Source: CAVXYG01 sp963766005
GTDB lineage: Bacteria; Actinomycetota; Actinomycetes; S36-B12; GCA-2699445
Direction of reading: 5' to 3'
NCBI GenBank assembly: GCA_963766005.1
Contig: CAVXYG010000009.1
Location: 92,209-156,208, forward strand
DNA length: 64,000 nt
How positions within the stretch are numbered: the first letter of the stretch is position 1; each line of letters begins with the position of its first letter. The notes beneath the pieces were generated by a model that had not been told where the DNA came from, searched no databases, and saw nothing but the letters and a program-made list of their open reading frames with translations. This document shows positions 44,981-54,825 of this stretch, piece by piece. The translations under genes were made by a program, and so were the position numbers.

Positions 44981-45928
44981 CTAGCGCCGATTCTGGAAGC
45001 TCGGGTAGTAGGCGGCCTTGCGCGCTCGCATGATCTCGCCCAGGGGGCGGTGTTCGGCGAGGGCCTGCCACGGGTCGAAGTGGTCGGCCTCCACCTCGTC
45101 GGTGTCGGCGAGTGCGGTCGCGGTGAGCCGCCCCACCGTCACCTGCGCTGCCCGCCACGGCTTGCTACCGTCCTCGATCGGCGTGTGCTCCGGGTCGGTG
45201 TAGAACTGCGCGCGGACGTCCCAGCGCAGCGGCTCCCGGGCGAGCCGGGCCCGGATGTCGGCCCCGAAGTCCCGGGCTGCCAGCAGATTGCGGCGCGCTC
45301 CGACCGGAGTGAGGTGCACGTGCGCGGCATAGGGGCCCCAGGCGATCGGGGCGCAACTGTGGAAGCCCGAGGTGGCGAACCCGCTGAACGGCCGGGCGAG
45401 GCCGGCCGCCTGCTGCGCCAGCTCGATCGGCGCTCGGAGCATGCCGTGCTTGTCGATGGCGTGCCGCGCCAGTGCCTTCTGGCCGCGCAGCGCCACTGGG
45501 ACCATCTCGGCGAAGTCACGAGAGTCGCGGAAGCCGAAGGCCGGCCGGTTGATGAGCAGGAAGTCCTGCCGATCGGTGTCCCCGCCGAGCGTGCCAGGGC
45601 CGGACAGCCCGCGCACCGACCAGGCGAAACCGCGGATGTCGGGCACCGGGTCGGCCTGCGGCACCATCGCCCCGTTGGACAGACGGATGACCACGTCGTA
45701 CTCGCCCGGCTGCGCGAACAGACCGTGGGCGGCGTATTCGGGCACCGAATCGGCGACCGTGAAGCTGCCGATGAGCGCGGCGATCGGCTTGCGGTGGAAG
45801 GTGCGCCCGGGACCCCGCTTGGCGTTGATCCGGGATTGGATGGCTGTCAGCGTCTGCGCGAACGCTTCGTGCCGCTCCTGCTCGTCCGGAGCGACGACTT
45901 CGGTCCAGCGGGTGCTCGGTGCGGCCAT
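44981..45928 (-). CDS. Catalase-like heme protein (SrpA/catalase-related group)
   Basis: 315 residues, much shorter than classical catalase (about 480). Catalase-fold signatures include RTFHRKPIAALIG (catalytic His region), VVIRLSNGAMVP, DIRGFAWSVRG, DFLLINRPAFG and SGFHSCAPIAWGPYAAH. Short relatives are heme peroxidase or catalase-related proteins. No signal peptide, so cytosolic peroxide handling is likely. ATG at 45928 (MAAPSTRW). It is followed upstream by a composite palindrome. Confidence 0.8.
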   Translation of the reverse strand: MAAPSTRWTEVVAPDEQERHEAFAQTLTAIQSRINAKRGPGRTFHRKPIAALIGSFTVADSVPEYAAHGLFAQPGEYDVVIRLSNGAMVPQADPVPDIRGFAWSVRGLSGPGTLGGDTDRQDFLLINRPAFGFRDSRDFAEMVPVALRGQKALARHAIDKHGMLRAPIELAQQAAGLARPFSGFATSGFHSCAPIAWGPYAAHVHLTPVGARRNLLAARDFGADIRARLAREPLRWDVRAQFYTDPEHTPIEDGSKPWRAAQVTVGRLTATALADTDEVEADHFDPWQALAEHRPLGEIMRARKAAYYPSFQNRR

Positions 45929-46072
45929 GGGTGCAGTGTTGCAGCCCGCTCGGCCGGCGGGAGGGAACCGGCACATGGGTCCGGCCTGGAGTCCGCTCGG
46001 GCGTCGGGAGGGATCGCCGCGTTGGAGGTCGGCCAGGAGTTCGCTCGGCCGGCGGGAGGTTCGGGTACGCGG

Positions 46073-46305
46073 TCTGCACCTCGCGCGGGGGTTTGCACCT
46101 CATGCGGGGGCGGATCAGCCGATTCCTGAGCTGGGAGTGCACCTGGTGCGGGGGTTTGCACCCAATACGGGGGCGGATTGGCCGGATCCGGGCCCTTCTG
46201 GCCCCCGTGCGAGGTGCAAACCCCCGCGCAGAGTGCAGACTTGCCGGTGCGACCGCTCTGAGAGCCCCCGTCCCGGGTGCAAACCCCCGCACGGGGTGCA
46301 CACCT
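46073..46305. repeat. Composite palindrome A (4+4 units)
   Basis: Four forward units of the type GTTTGCACCTNNTNCGGGGG are followed by four inverted units, each about 20 bp and grouped in pairs with spacers of about 25 bp. It sits between the catalase-like gene and the VanY-like gene. Same layout as loci B and C. Confidence 0.85.
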
Positions 46306-46480
46306 GCCCGCCCCAGGTCCTGAAACTGCCGGCTGCGACTCCACGCTCGGGACCGGCACGGGCAAGGCGGCACGGCCGAGCGTGGCCCGCGCATTCGCGG
46401 GCCGGTGTTGTTGCCGGGCATTCCATTTCGCATACTCCGAATGGGGGCAGTGTCACGGCTCGTAGCGCTGGGGGGCGGAT

Positions 46481-49016
46481 ATGGCGAAGCGGCATTCTTG
46501 GCGGACCGCATTGGCGTTTGGGCTGGTCATGGCACTGGCGATGGGAGGCGGTACCTCCCAAGCGGACGAGGAATCCGACCAGCTCGCACCAACTGAGGCC
46601 GCCACCGTGCCCGCAGACCCCACCGCCGAGCCGCCCCCGCCGCGCCCCCGCCCCGGCCGAAGCCCCCGCCCCCGCCGCAGCCCCGCCCCGGCCGAAGCCC
46701 CCGCCCGGCCGAGCCCCCGCCCCGGCCCCCAACCCCCTGGCCGACGAAGCAGAGGCGTCCCCAAGCCAGGCCCGGTCCCAGTTGCAGGCGGCCCCGGCAC
46801 CGGGGTTCCTCCCGCTCAGTCCGACGCGCATCGTGGACACCCGGCGGGGCCAGGGCGTCAGCAGCCGGCTGTCGGCCCGGTCGGTGCGGGGCTTCTCCGT
46901 GCGTGGTGCACCGGACGCTCCTGCCGGGGCGAAGGCGGTCGTGCTCAACGTGACGACCACCAACGCGGCAGGCCCTGGTTGGGTCTCGGTCTTCCCGTGC
47001 GGCGAGGCGACACCGGCGACGTCGTCGGTGAACTGGCGCTCTGGTCAGCCGGTCGCCAACCAGGTCATCGTGGGCATCGGCACCGGATCTCCGATCGGCG
47101 AGGTGTGCGCCATGGCCTCCACCGATGTCCACCTTGTGGTCGACCTGCTGGGGTACTTCACGGCAGATTCCACGTTCCAGCCGATGGATCCGGCGCGGAT
47201 CGCCGACACCCGGCCCGGCACGGCGGCCCCGGGCAGCAAGGGGATGATCGCCGGCGGCGGCACGCTGCGGGTCAAGGTCGTGGGCACCGCGGACCTGGCG
47301 GCTGACGCGGTGGCGGCGGCGGTGAATGTCACGGTGACGCAGCCGGCGACCTCGGGCTTCCTGACCCTGTTCCCCTGCAGCCAGCCCCGGCCGCTGGCGT
47401 CGACGGTCAACTTCACCAAGGGCCAGACCGTCGCGAACGCGGCGATCACCGATCTCGGTGCCGACGGCTGGATCTGCGTCTACGCATCGACGAAGGCGCA
47501 CGTCGTGGTCGATGTCACCGGGAGTTTCGGGGCGGGCGGGGATCTGTCCACCAGGGTGCCGGTGCGGCTGGCGGATAGTCGGCCGGGGCAGCCGGGCGGT
47601 TGGCAGAAGGGGATCATCGCGGCGGGTCAGGTCTTCGAGGTCCCGGTGGTGGGGCGCAGCGGGGTGCCGAACGGGGCCAACGCGGTGCTGCTGAACCTGA
47701 CGGTGGTCGCTCCGGGCAGCGCCGGGTGGGCGGTGGTGTATCCGTGCCAGGAGCAGCGGCCGCTGGCCTCCAACGTGAACTTCGCCGCCGCGACGACGGT
47801 AGCGGCAAGTGTGACGGCGACGCTCAGTCCGCGCGGCACCGTCTGCGTCTACAGCACTGCGAAGACGCACCTGGTCATCGACCTCGTCGGCCACTATCGG
47901 GGCCAGGAGCGCGCCCCGGCACCGGGCAGCACGTTCGTCCGGGCGCAGGGCATCGCCCAGCGGTTCGCGGTCGAGCCGGACGGGGCGGTCCTGCCGGTGT
48001 CGGCCGAGCAGTTGGCGGCGGCCGGCAACCCAGCGGTGCGGACGTATCCCGTCGTCGCGGGTACCGCGTATCAGCGAGCCGCGTGGTCGCCCGTCGTCTA
48101 CGCGGTCGAACCCGGGGCGGGAGCGCGCCGGCTCAGCCTGCCGGAGTGGATCGCGCTGCTGACGCCGCAGATCCGCGAGGTGTCGCTGGTCGCCGGCAGC
48201 TCCATCGTGAAGACCGCGAACTCCGCGACGCTGTACGTGGTCTCGCCGGACGGCAAGGACCACAAGATGCTGAGCAGCGCCGAGTGGCGCGCCATGGGGT
48301 CGCCGGCGGCCCGCACGGTGACCGCTGTGCCCGGCTCCCGCTTCGTGCGCACCGATCGATCGCCGGCCGTCTATGCGATGGCCCCCGATGGGACGACGCG
48401 GTGGCTCAACGCGACGGAGTACGCCGCGATCGGCTCGCCGAAGGTGGAGGTGCTGCGGTGGCAGCCGGTGGTCAAGGGCGTCACGACGGGGGACGTGTGG
48501 GCGACGTACCGCCCGGGGTGCCCGGTCGGGCCGGGCAGCCTGATCCGCCTCGAGTTCCCGTTCTGGGATTTCGCGGGCCGGCTGAAGACCGGCGCGCTGA
48601 TCATGGCGAGCAGTTCTCGAGCGGCGCTGGAGTCCACCATGCGCTCGGCGTTCGATGACCACTTCCCGCTGCGCGAGGTGACGCCGGTGGAGAAGTACCG
48701 GGGCAACGACGTCGCGTCGATGGCCGCGGGCAACACCAGCGCGTTCAACTGCCGACCGGTCGTGGGGAACCCAACGCGCCTGTCGCAGCATTCCTACGGC
48801 AACGCGATCGACATCAACCCGGCGCAGAACCCCTACGTCACGTCCAGCGCGGTCTACCCCGCGGGCTCCGACACCTACCTCAACCGGTCGTGGAAGCGGC
48901 CCGGCATGCTGTACGCCGGCGATGCCGTGGTCGGTCCGCTGACCGCTGCCGGGTGGCTGTGGGGCGCCCGCTGGTCCCGGCCGGACTACCACCACTTCTC
49001 CTCCAACGGCGGCTGA
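46481..49016 (+). CDS. Secreted VanY-like peptidase with three wall repeats, one frame break
   Basis: About 845 residues after repair. A signal peptide (MAKRHSWRTALAFGLVMALA, cleavage near SQA) is in frame 2. A Pro/Ala-rich linker then changes to frame 3 somewhere between 46630 and 46740. Three domains of about 115 residues follow, each with RIVDTR or RIADTR or RLADSR, AVVLNVT-like strands, PC in VFPCG, LFPCS or VYPCQ, and an HLVVDLLGY-type close. Then come KWG-like single-strand repeats (about 500-680), and a C-terminal M15C peptidase with SQHSYGNAIDIN and DYHHFSS (metal His/Asp/His). It would cut peptidoglycan cross-bridges at the cell surface. ATG at 46481 follows GGGGGCGG. The lipoprotein gene starts 1 base after its stop. 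Confidence 0.8.
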
Positions 49017-49017
49017 C

Positions 49018-49701
49018 ATGCGATCGATCGCGGGCGTCGTCTGCGGTGTGCTCCTGCTGACGGGCTGCACGGGCTCGCAGCCGACGGCGGACCCGACAAC
49101 CTCCGCCGCCGGGCAGCCCGCCGGTGATGCCGAGGCCATCGCGCCGGAGGCGATGCCCTCCCCGGAGGCGATCTCCCCGCAGTGGACCCTCGACGAGGAG
49201 CCGGAGGGCGGCGGCCACGCGGAGGAGGGATCGGAGGCCGAGTCGTGGCTGGTGCCGCGGGACCCGGCCGAACTCGTGTGGGGCCTCGGCGCACTGGGAT
49301 GCCCGCAGACGGTGGGCGCCGAGCAGTACCCGTTGGCCGCGGCGGCGCAGCAGGGCCGCTATCGCACCGAAGCGGGGGCACCCGCCGTGGCTCTGCAGTT
49401 GCGCTTCGACGACCCCTCGCAGGCAGCCGAACTGCTGTCGGCCATGGGCCAGGACGCGGCCGGCTGCACCGGCCCCGCACCGGACCCGGTCGGCGGGTAC
49501 GAGCGCCGCTACACCGTCACCAGCAGCACTCCCGATGCCCTGCAGGTGTCGTTCCGCGAGTACGGAGCGGGCGCCAGCGCATCGGTCTGGCACGTGCTGG
49601 GGGCGCGTCGCGACGGTTGGGTCGGCCTGCTGTACGTGGAACGGTCCGGGGATTCGACGGTGCCGCTGCCGGACCCGGGCGTGCTGCTGCCTGGGAGGTA
49701 G
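49018..49701 (+). CDS. Lipoprotein of unknown function
   Basis: 227 residues. The lipobox LLLTGC at residue 17 marks a lipid-anchored exported protein. An acidic Pro/Glu/Ala linker is followed by a domain of about 140 residues with two Cys (ALGCPQTV and AAGCTGPAP) that may pair. No family recognised. It starts 1 base after the VanY-like gene, so a joint wall function is likely. Confidence 0.8.
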   Translation: MRSIAGVVCGVLLLTGCTGSQPTADPTTSAAGQPAGDAEAIAPEAMPSPEAISPQWTLDEEPEGGGHAEEGSEAESWLVPRDPAELVWGLGALGCPQTVGAEQYPLAAAAQQGRYRTEAGAPAVALQLRFDDPSQAAELLSAMGQDAAGCTGPAPDPVGGYERRYTVTSSTPDALQVSFREYGAGASASVWHVLGARRDGWVGLLYVERSGDSTVPLPDPGVLLPGR

Positions 49702-49850
49702 TGGCGGGCGGCGGTTGCCGGAAGCAGTGCAACAGCGGACCTTCGGCTTGGCGGGTCAGGGCGCTGGCGTGGACCGACCCGCAGACCCGCTGGGCGTCGC
49801 GGAGACACCCGTCTGGATCGTGGTCCGGAGTGGGTCGGGGGCGTCCTGGT

Positions 49851-49985
49851 CCGTGGCGTGGCGTGGCGTGGCGTGGCGTGCGTGACGTGCGGTGACGTGC
49901 GGTGACGTGCCGTGGCGTGCCGTGGCGGCAGTGGCGTGCGTGGCGTGCGTGGCGTGCCGTGGCGGCAGGGCGTGCGTGGCGGCAT
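49851..49985. repeat. GTGGC pentanucleotide-rich tract
   Basis: About 135 bases built from GTGGC, GTGAC, GTGCG and GTGCC units in imperfect array, part of the 656-base gap before the inhibitor gene. ORFs through it are Trp/Arg/Ala shadows. Confidence 0.8.
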
Positions 49986-50007
49986 GGCAGGCCGTACGGT
50001 TCCGGGC

Positions 50008-50238
50008 TCTGCACCCCGCGCGGGCGTTTGCGCCTGATGCGGGGGTGGATCCGCCGATTCCCGAGCCGGGAGTGCACCCCGTGTGGGGGTTTGCACCTCG
50101 TATGGGGGCGGAATAGCCGGAATTGGGCCCTGCTGGCCCCCGCGATCAGGTGCAAACCCCCACACCAGGTGCACAGTCACCCGCAGAACCGCCGTGAGAA
50201 CCCCCGCACGGGGTGCAAACCCCCGCTTCGGGTGCAAA
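50008..50238. repeat. Composite palindrome B (4+4 units)
   Basis: Same order as locus A: units such as GTTTGCGCCTGATGCGGGGG and GTTTGCACCTCGTATGGGGG, then inverted units such as CCCCCGCACGGGGTGCAAAC. Spacers are also related to those of A (GCCGATTCCYGAGC, GGGCCCTTCTGG or GGGCCCTGCTGG). Intergenic, between the lipoprotein and the inhibitor gene. Confidence 0.85.
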
Positions 50239-50279
50239 GACCCGACGGAGTACCAGTCCGGCGTGGGAGCAGCCGATAT

Positions 50280-50320
50280 CGACGTCGAGGGGCAGGGGAT
50301 GCCCCCGCCCCTCGACGTCG
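50280..50320. terminator. Strong GC hairpin, possible terminator
   Basis: CGACGTCGAGGGGCAGGGG and CCCCCGCCCCTCGACGTCG form 19-bp arms with one mismatch and a 3-base loop, 37 bases beyond the inhibitor stop. Good position for a terminator of the protease-inhibitor pair; no U-tract. Confidence 0.5.
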
Positions 50321-50357
50321 CGTGGCCGACGACACCCCGGCTGCCCGGGCCGCCGTG

Positions 50358-50671
50358 TCACACCACCTGCACCACCACCGACGCCTCCGCCAGCACCGCC
50401 GCAGGCGTCCCACGGCCGCGCCAGCCGCAGCCGCACCATCGCGTCCCCCGGCGCCACGCCAACAACCTCCAGCGCCACCGGGGCCACCACGGCGTTCGGC
50501 GGGTCGCCGGGCTCCGGCAGCGGCCCGGTCACGATGCGGCACGTCGCCACGTCGGCGCCGCCCTCGACCGTCCACAGGTAGCCGCCGCCGGCGCCGCTGC
50601 GCAGGTCAGTCCGCCAGTGCTCACCGACCCGCAGCGTCGACCTCCGCCGGGATGCCCTCGGTCCACCTCAT
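50358..50671 (-). CDS. Chagasin-family cysteine protease inhibitor, two frame breaks
   Basis: About 104 residues after repair. ATG at 50671 overlaps the protease TGA as ATGA. It begins MRWTEGIPAEVD, and one extra base near 50635 puts LRVGEHWRTDLRSGAGGGYLW in the next frame. The body continues to VRLRLARPWDA, and one more extra base near 50405 leads to AAVLAEASVVVQVV and a TGA at 50358. The Gly-rich GGGYLW loop and the RPW motif before the last strand are the chagasin/ICP inhibitor loops (I42); length and strand order agree. I infer that it blocks the adjacent papain-like protease. Without repair the gene would encode only a 16-residue peptide. Confidence 0.6.
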
Positions 50672-52630
50672 GCCGGACCGATCACCGGTCCTTCGTGCCA
50701 GCCGCCGCCGTCGCGCCAGTAGTGCTGCAGCTGCTGATCGGTGCGCAGCACGATCACCTCCAGGTTCATGCCCCAGCTGCCCTGGCAGAGACCCGCCACC
50801 GCTTGCACATCGTGGCCGAAGATGGCGCTCATCCGCCAGTCCATGCTGCCGTTGGCGTTGGACCGCCACCAGTGCTGGATCTTGCCGCCGACCGCCACGC
50901 AGAGCTCGAAGTTGCCGTGCGGGCCATTCTCGTCGCGCATCCCGTACTGGCCCTGGATCATGACCGGCGGGGAGCCGACCCCGGCCCCGAACACCGCACC
51001 GGCGCGCCACTGCAGATCCGCGGCGTTGCGCCAGTAGTGCTGCATGGTGCCGTTCGTCCGGACCGCCACGACCTCGAGGTTGCCGTGATCGGGCTTGCCC
51101 AGGTAGTCGCTCTGCACCAGGCTCGCGCCCGAGTAGGCGATGCCGGAGCCGAATCGGGCGCTCTCGCTCCACGTCCACGGGGGACCGTTGCGCCGCCACA
51201 GGTGGGCCAGCTGTCCGCCGGTCGTTCGGACGACGGCTTCGAAGTTGCCGGGAGCGCCGTAGTCGCCCTGCAGGAACCCGGGCACCCCGTAGTAGTCGCC
51301 CGGTCCGGCCAGCCCGCCGTCGTTCCACGGCCCGGACCCGCCGCCGCCGGTCCACCAGTGATGCACCTTCTTGCCGCCGGTCAGGTAGAGCAGCTCCATG
51401 TTGCGGTTGTAGGTGGTGCCGGTCAGCGTCGGGCACACCGCTGCGTCGTTGCCGAACTGCTTGCCGGTGCCCCAGGTCCACGGCGGGCCGCCCTCGCGCC
51501 AGCGGTGCAGCACCCGGCTGCCGCCCGCACCGGCGACCTCGAGGTTGCGGTGCAGCGCCCCGTTGCCGGACTCGTACAGGTTGCCGTTGTGCAGCCGGCG
51601 CTTGGTCCACGGGTCGGGGTTGGTGCCGGTCAGGCCGGCCTTGGCGTAGGTGTCGATGTTGCTCTCGCCGTAGGCGATCCAGCCGTAGCCGTTCACGCCC
51701 CAGGTGGTGCCCCACGAGTTCTTCACCAGCCACGCGTTCTGGTTGTCGTCGTAGCCGACGATGAGCGCCAGGTGGGATCCGGCGATGGTGTTCGACGGGT
51801 CGTTGAGGTGGGTGTAGACGCCGCTGCCGTGGGCGAACAGGTCGTTGTAGACCTCGAACCAGGCGATGATCGGGCCGACGGTGTCCAGCCACTTCTTCTG
51901 CTCGGCCACGCTGCCGACCCAAGTGAACGCCGGCCCGCGCACCGAGCGGCCGTTGCGGTCGGAGGTGGGGGTGTACGGCGGGTCGGTGGTGCTGAAGGCG
52001 AAGGATCCCGGATCGCACACGCCGTTGCTGGCGAAGAACGTCGAGCACTCACCGATGTTGCCGAGGCTCGCGCACACCTTGCCGACGCCGCGCACGACGT
52101 CGCCCTCCGACAGGCGGGTCCAGTACGAGTGCTCGATGGCCACCATCGCCTCGATCAGGGCGACGCTGGCGAAGGCCCAGCAGTTCTGGCAGCCGTTCTG
52201 GTCGCGGATGCTGGTGATCCAGTTGCGACCGAACCGATTGCGCCAATCCACGACGGTGGCGACGCCGGCGTCCGGGGGCGCCTCCAGGCTCGGTCGGCAG
52301 CCGGATGCCCTCGAGCAGCCCGCGCCGGTCGATGCGCGTGATCACCTCGTCGAACCCGATCCGGCGCCGCAGCCGGCGGGTCAGCACCGTCTCGGCCTGC
52401 TCCCGGGTGATGTCGCCGAACTCCAGCCGGCGCAGGGCCAGGTCGGTGTTCACCGCGACCGGCAACGCACGGAAGTTGATGCGCGGCGCCTGCTCGGCCA
52501 GCGTGAGGCCGTCGCGGTCCGCACCCATGCCTCGGACCTTCACCTCGGCCGCGAGGTCTGCGTGGGCGGGCCGCCATCGCAGGTTCTGCGCATCGATCAA
52601 CTCGGCGATCTGTCCGTATGTGAAGGGCAT
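50668..52630 (-). CDS. Papain-family (C1) cysteine protease with lectin-like repeats, one frame break
   Basis: About 653 residues. A propeptide-like part of about 115 residues starts MPFTYGQIAELID at 52630; one extra base near 52288 separates it from the mature enzyme. The catalytic Cys is in NGCQNCWAFASV, His in GSHLALIVGYDD and Asn in VKNSWGTTWG. About residues 330-650 are repeats of the type NLEV and HWWR or HYWRN with GP and W spacing, resembling PLL or tachylectin-like sugar-binding blades. No classic signal peptide is seen at the chosen start. It overlaps the inhibitor gene by ATGA. Role may be a released or surface-bound protease acting on glycoproteins; targets unknown. Confidence 0.8.
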
Positions 52631-52879
52631 GACCCCACCTCCTTGCGTGGCGCCGGGTGGCGAGCATCCGCTGACTGCGGGGGAGGGCGCCGTACCGGCG
52701 GGTCCTGCACCTCCAGACAACGCCTGCCGATCGTGGCGGTCAAGGGCGGTGCGGCGCGGCGGAGGGCGGTTCACTCCTTTGGTGGAGGGGTGCGAGGCCC
52801 CGGCCGCACCGACGGGGCGTGGAGGCGCAACGTGCGGACGTTGGTGCGGAGAAGATCCGCGGCCGCAGCGGCCGGTTCT

Positions 52880-53128
52880 CCACCTGCAGTGGGAGGTTTG
52901 CACCCGGTACGGGGGTTTGCGCCCGGTACGGGGGTTTGCGCCTGGTACGGGGGCAGCCAGGGCAGTTCTGCGCGCATCTGTGCACCTGTTGTGGGGGTTT
53001 GCACCCGGGGCGGGGGCCAGGAGGACCCAGATCGGGCGTTGACACCCCCGTTCGAGGTGCAGACCCCCACCCCAGGTGCAGACCCGGGTCGAGATCGGGC
53101 GGTTTCGCCCCCGCCCCAGGTGCAGACC
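52880..53128. repeat. Composite palindrome C
   Basis: Five forward units such as GTTTGCGCCTGGTACGGGGG and GTTTGCACCCGGGGCGGGGG, then three inverted units such as CCCCCACCCCAGGTGCAGAC. Spacers differ from A and B but the paired spacing is kept. Between the protease gene and a decayed SCO7613-like fragment. Confidence 0.8.
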
Positions 53129-53156
53129 AAGGCGGTCTCAACGGCAACCGCAGGCT

Positions 53157-53415
53157 GACCGCCTTGGCGGCGCATCGCCGCCAACCGCGCGCTGATCGCC
53201 AGCAGCACCAAGCCCCCCGGTGACAGCGGCACCCCACCAAGCAGATCCCTGTGCCCAAGGCACCAGGACCGGGATCGCCACCAGGGCCGGGATCGCCACC
53301 AGGGCCATCGCGCCGCCAGGCCGGGGTAGCCGAACCGCGCCCCGTTGTGCCAGGCGCCGACCGCGACAACCGGCCCGCCGGGGAACAGCGCTGTCGTCGC
53401 GACTGCCCCGCGCAC
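53157..53415 (-). pseudogene. Decayed C-terminal fragment of a SCO7613-like gene
   Basis: On the minus strand, GGPVVAVGAWHNGARFGYPGL parallels GGVLVWVGSWREWAGFVYPGL of the large gene at 40850-44311. LVLLAISARLAAMRRQGGQ parallels LTLLAIGARLEAVRRRGGQ. The two parts lie in different frames, and the middle is altered by a repeated GGGATCGCCACCAGGGCC unit. It is a frame-broken remnant of a paralogue end. Confidence 0.65.
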
Positions 53416-53508
53416 TCGAACTGCGCAAGCACTCTCGAGGAGTCCCAGGGCGGCAGGGCCTGAGGCGGGTCAACTGATGCGTGATACCTGAATCCTGCTA
53501 CCCTCAAA

Positions 53509-53604
53509 CAACGGAGGGGAGTAGCCCCCACACGCGAGCGTCGTCAGGACGGCCTGGTCCCAGGCCCGGCGCAGCGGTCCGCCATCGGGCGGGCGAGACC
53601 TCCA
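53509..53604 (+). promoter_or_regulatory. yybP-ykoY (manganese) riboswitch
   Basis: The leader of terC holds GGAGGGGAGTAGCC at its 5' side and GCGAGACCTCC at its 3' side. These are the two conserved strands of the yybP-ykoY motif, closed by the GGAGG (53513-53517) / CCTCC (53599-53603) helix, with stem-loops between. TerC genes are known targets. A -10-like TACCCT lies at about 53499-53504. Confidence 0.75.
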
Positions 53605-53622
53605 GGGAACTCAGGAGGGTTC

Positions 53623-54705
53623 GTGGACGTCCCGCTCTGGGGATGGTTCGCCGTGTTCGGCGTCATCCTCGCCATGCTCGCCATCGATCTGTTCGCCCAC
53701 CGCAGGGCGCACGTCATCACTGTCCGGGAGGCCGCCTCCTGGTCGGCCGTCTGGGTTGCGACGGGCGTGGCGTTCGGCGCTTTCGTCTGGACCAGATACG
53801 GGGCGGAGTTCGGCCAGCAGTACTTCGCCGGCTACCTGATCGAGAAGTCGCTGGCGGTCGACAACGTCTTCGTCTGGGCCATCATCTTCGCCTTCTTCGC
53901 GGTGCCGCGGGAGTACCAGCACCGCGTGCTGTTCTACGGCGTGCTGGGCGCGCTGGTGTTCCGGGGCATCTTCATCGCGGCCGGTTCGGCACTCATCGCG
54001 AGCTTCAGTTGGGTCCTCTACCTCTTCGCGGCCCTGCTGCTGGTGACCGGGTACAAGATGCTGGTCCAGCGCGATGAGCACATCGATGTGGGCAGGTCCC
54101 GCACCCTGCGACTGTTCAACCGCGCGGTGCCGATGATCACCGAGTACCGGGGGCAGCGGTTCTGGCTGAGGCGCAACGGGGTGCTGGTCGCGACGCCGCT
54201 GCTGGCCGTGCTGGTCCTCCTCGAGGTCACCGACATCATCTTTGCGGTGGACTCGATCCCGGCGATCTTCGCCGTGACCGACGAGGCGTTCCTGGTGTTC
54301 ACCGCCAACGCCTTCGCCATCCTCGGGCTGCGCGCCATGTACTTCCTGCTGGCCGACCTCATGCACCGCTTCGTCTACCTGAAGCTCGGCCTGGCGCTGG
54401 TGCTGCTCTGGGTCGGCGTGAAGATGCTGCTCAAGGTCGACATCCTCTATGTGCCGACCACGGTGAGCCTGGCCGTCATCGCCACCATCATCGGCACCTC
54501 GATCGCGCTGTCGCTGTGGGCCACACGGGGCCAGCAAACGCCTGCCGCAACGGGAGGGACGCTGCCCTTCCGGGTGCGCGACGAGGACGGCGGCGTACTG
54601 GCCGGCCACGAGCACGAGTACGGCGAGGACACGCCGGCCGAGATCGCCGGCGGGACCCGGCGACAGCGGGAGCGGCAGGGGCTGGTGCGGGCCGAGGCCC
54701 GGTGA
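53623..54705 (+). CDS. TerC-family membrane protein (metal exporter)
   Basis: 360-residue TerC/Alx protein with about nine membrane segments. GYLIEKSLAVDNVFVWAIIF carries the conserved acidic pair in helix 3, and LEVTDIIFAVDSIPAIFAVT the second conserved Asp set. Family members export Mn2+ or insert proteins with metal centres. The soluble C-terminal tail (about 300-360) is His/Glu-rich. GTG at 53623 is set by the strong CAGGAGGG site. The riboswitch in its leader points to manganese control. Confidence 0.9.
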   Translation: MDVPLWGWFAVFGVILAMLAIDLFAHRRAHVITVREAASWSAVWVATGVAFGAFVWTRYGAEFGQQYFAGYLIEKSLAVDNVFVWAIIFAFFAVPREYQHRVLFYGVLGALVFRGIFIAAGSALIASFSWVLYLFAALLLVTGYKMLVQRDEHIDVGRSRTLRLFNRAVPMITEYRGQRFWLRRNGVLVATPLLAVLVLLEVTDIIFAVDSIPAIFAVTDEAFLVFTANAFAILGLRAMYFLLADLMHRFVYLKLGLALVLLWVGVKMLLKVDILYVPTTVSLAVIATIIGTSIALSLWATRGQQTPAATGGTLPFRVRDEDGGVLAGHEHEYGEDTPAEIAGGTRRQRERQGLVRAEAR

Positions 54706-54825
54706 CATCGACCGGGACCCGGGCGGGGCCCCGCGGCATGGGGAGCGCCTTGGGAAGCGGTGCCATGCCGGAGCGCTCGCCGCCGAGGCAGGGGGCGCCG
54801 GCGCCAGATGGAGTCGGACCAGGAC

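Noticed and set aside
46073..53128. CRISPR arrays at the regularly spaced units
   Set aside because: Units are only about 20 bp, half of them inverted, the ends rather than whole units are conserved, and no cas gene is present.
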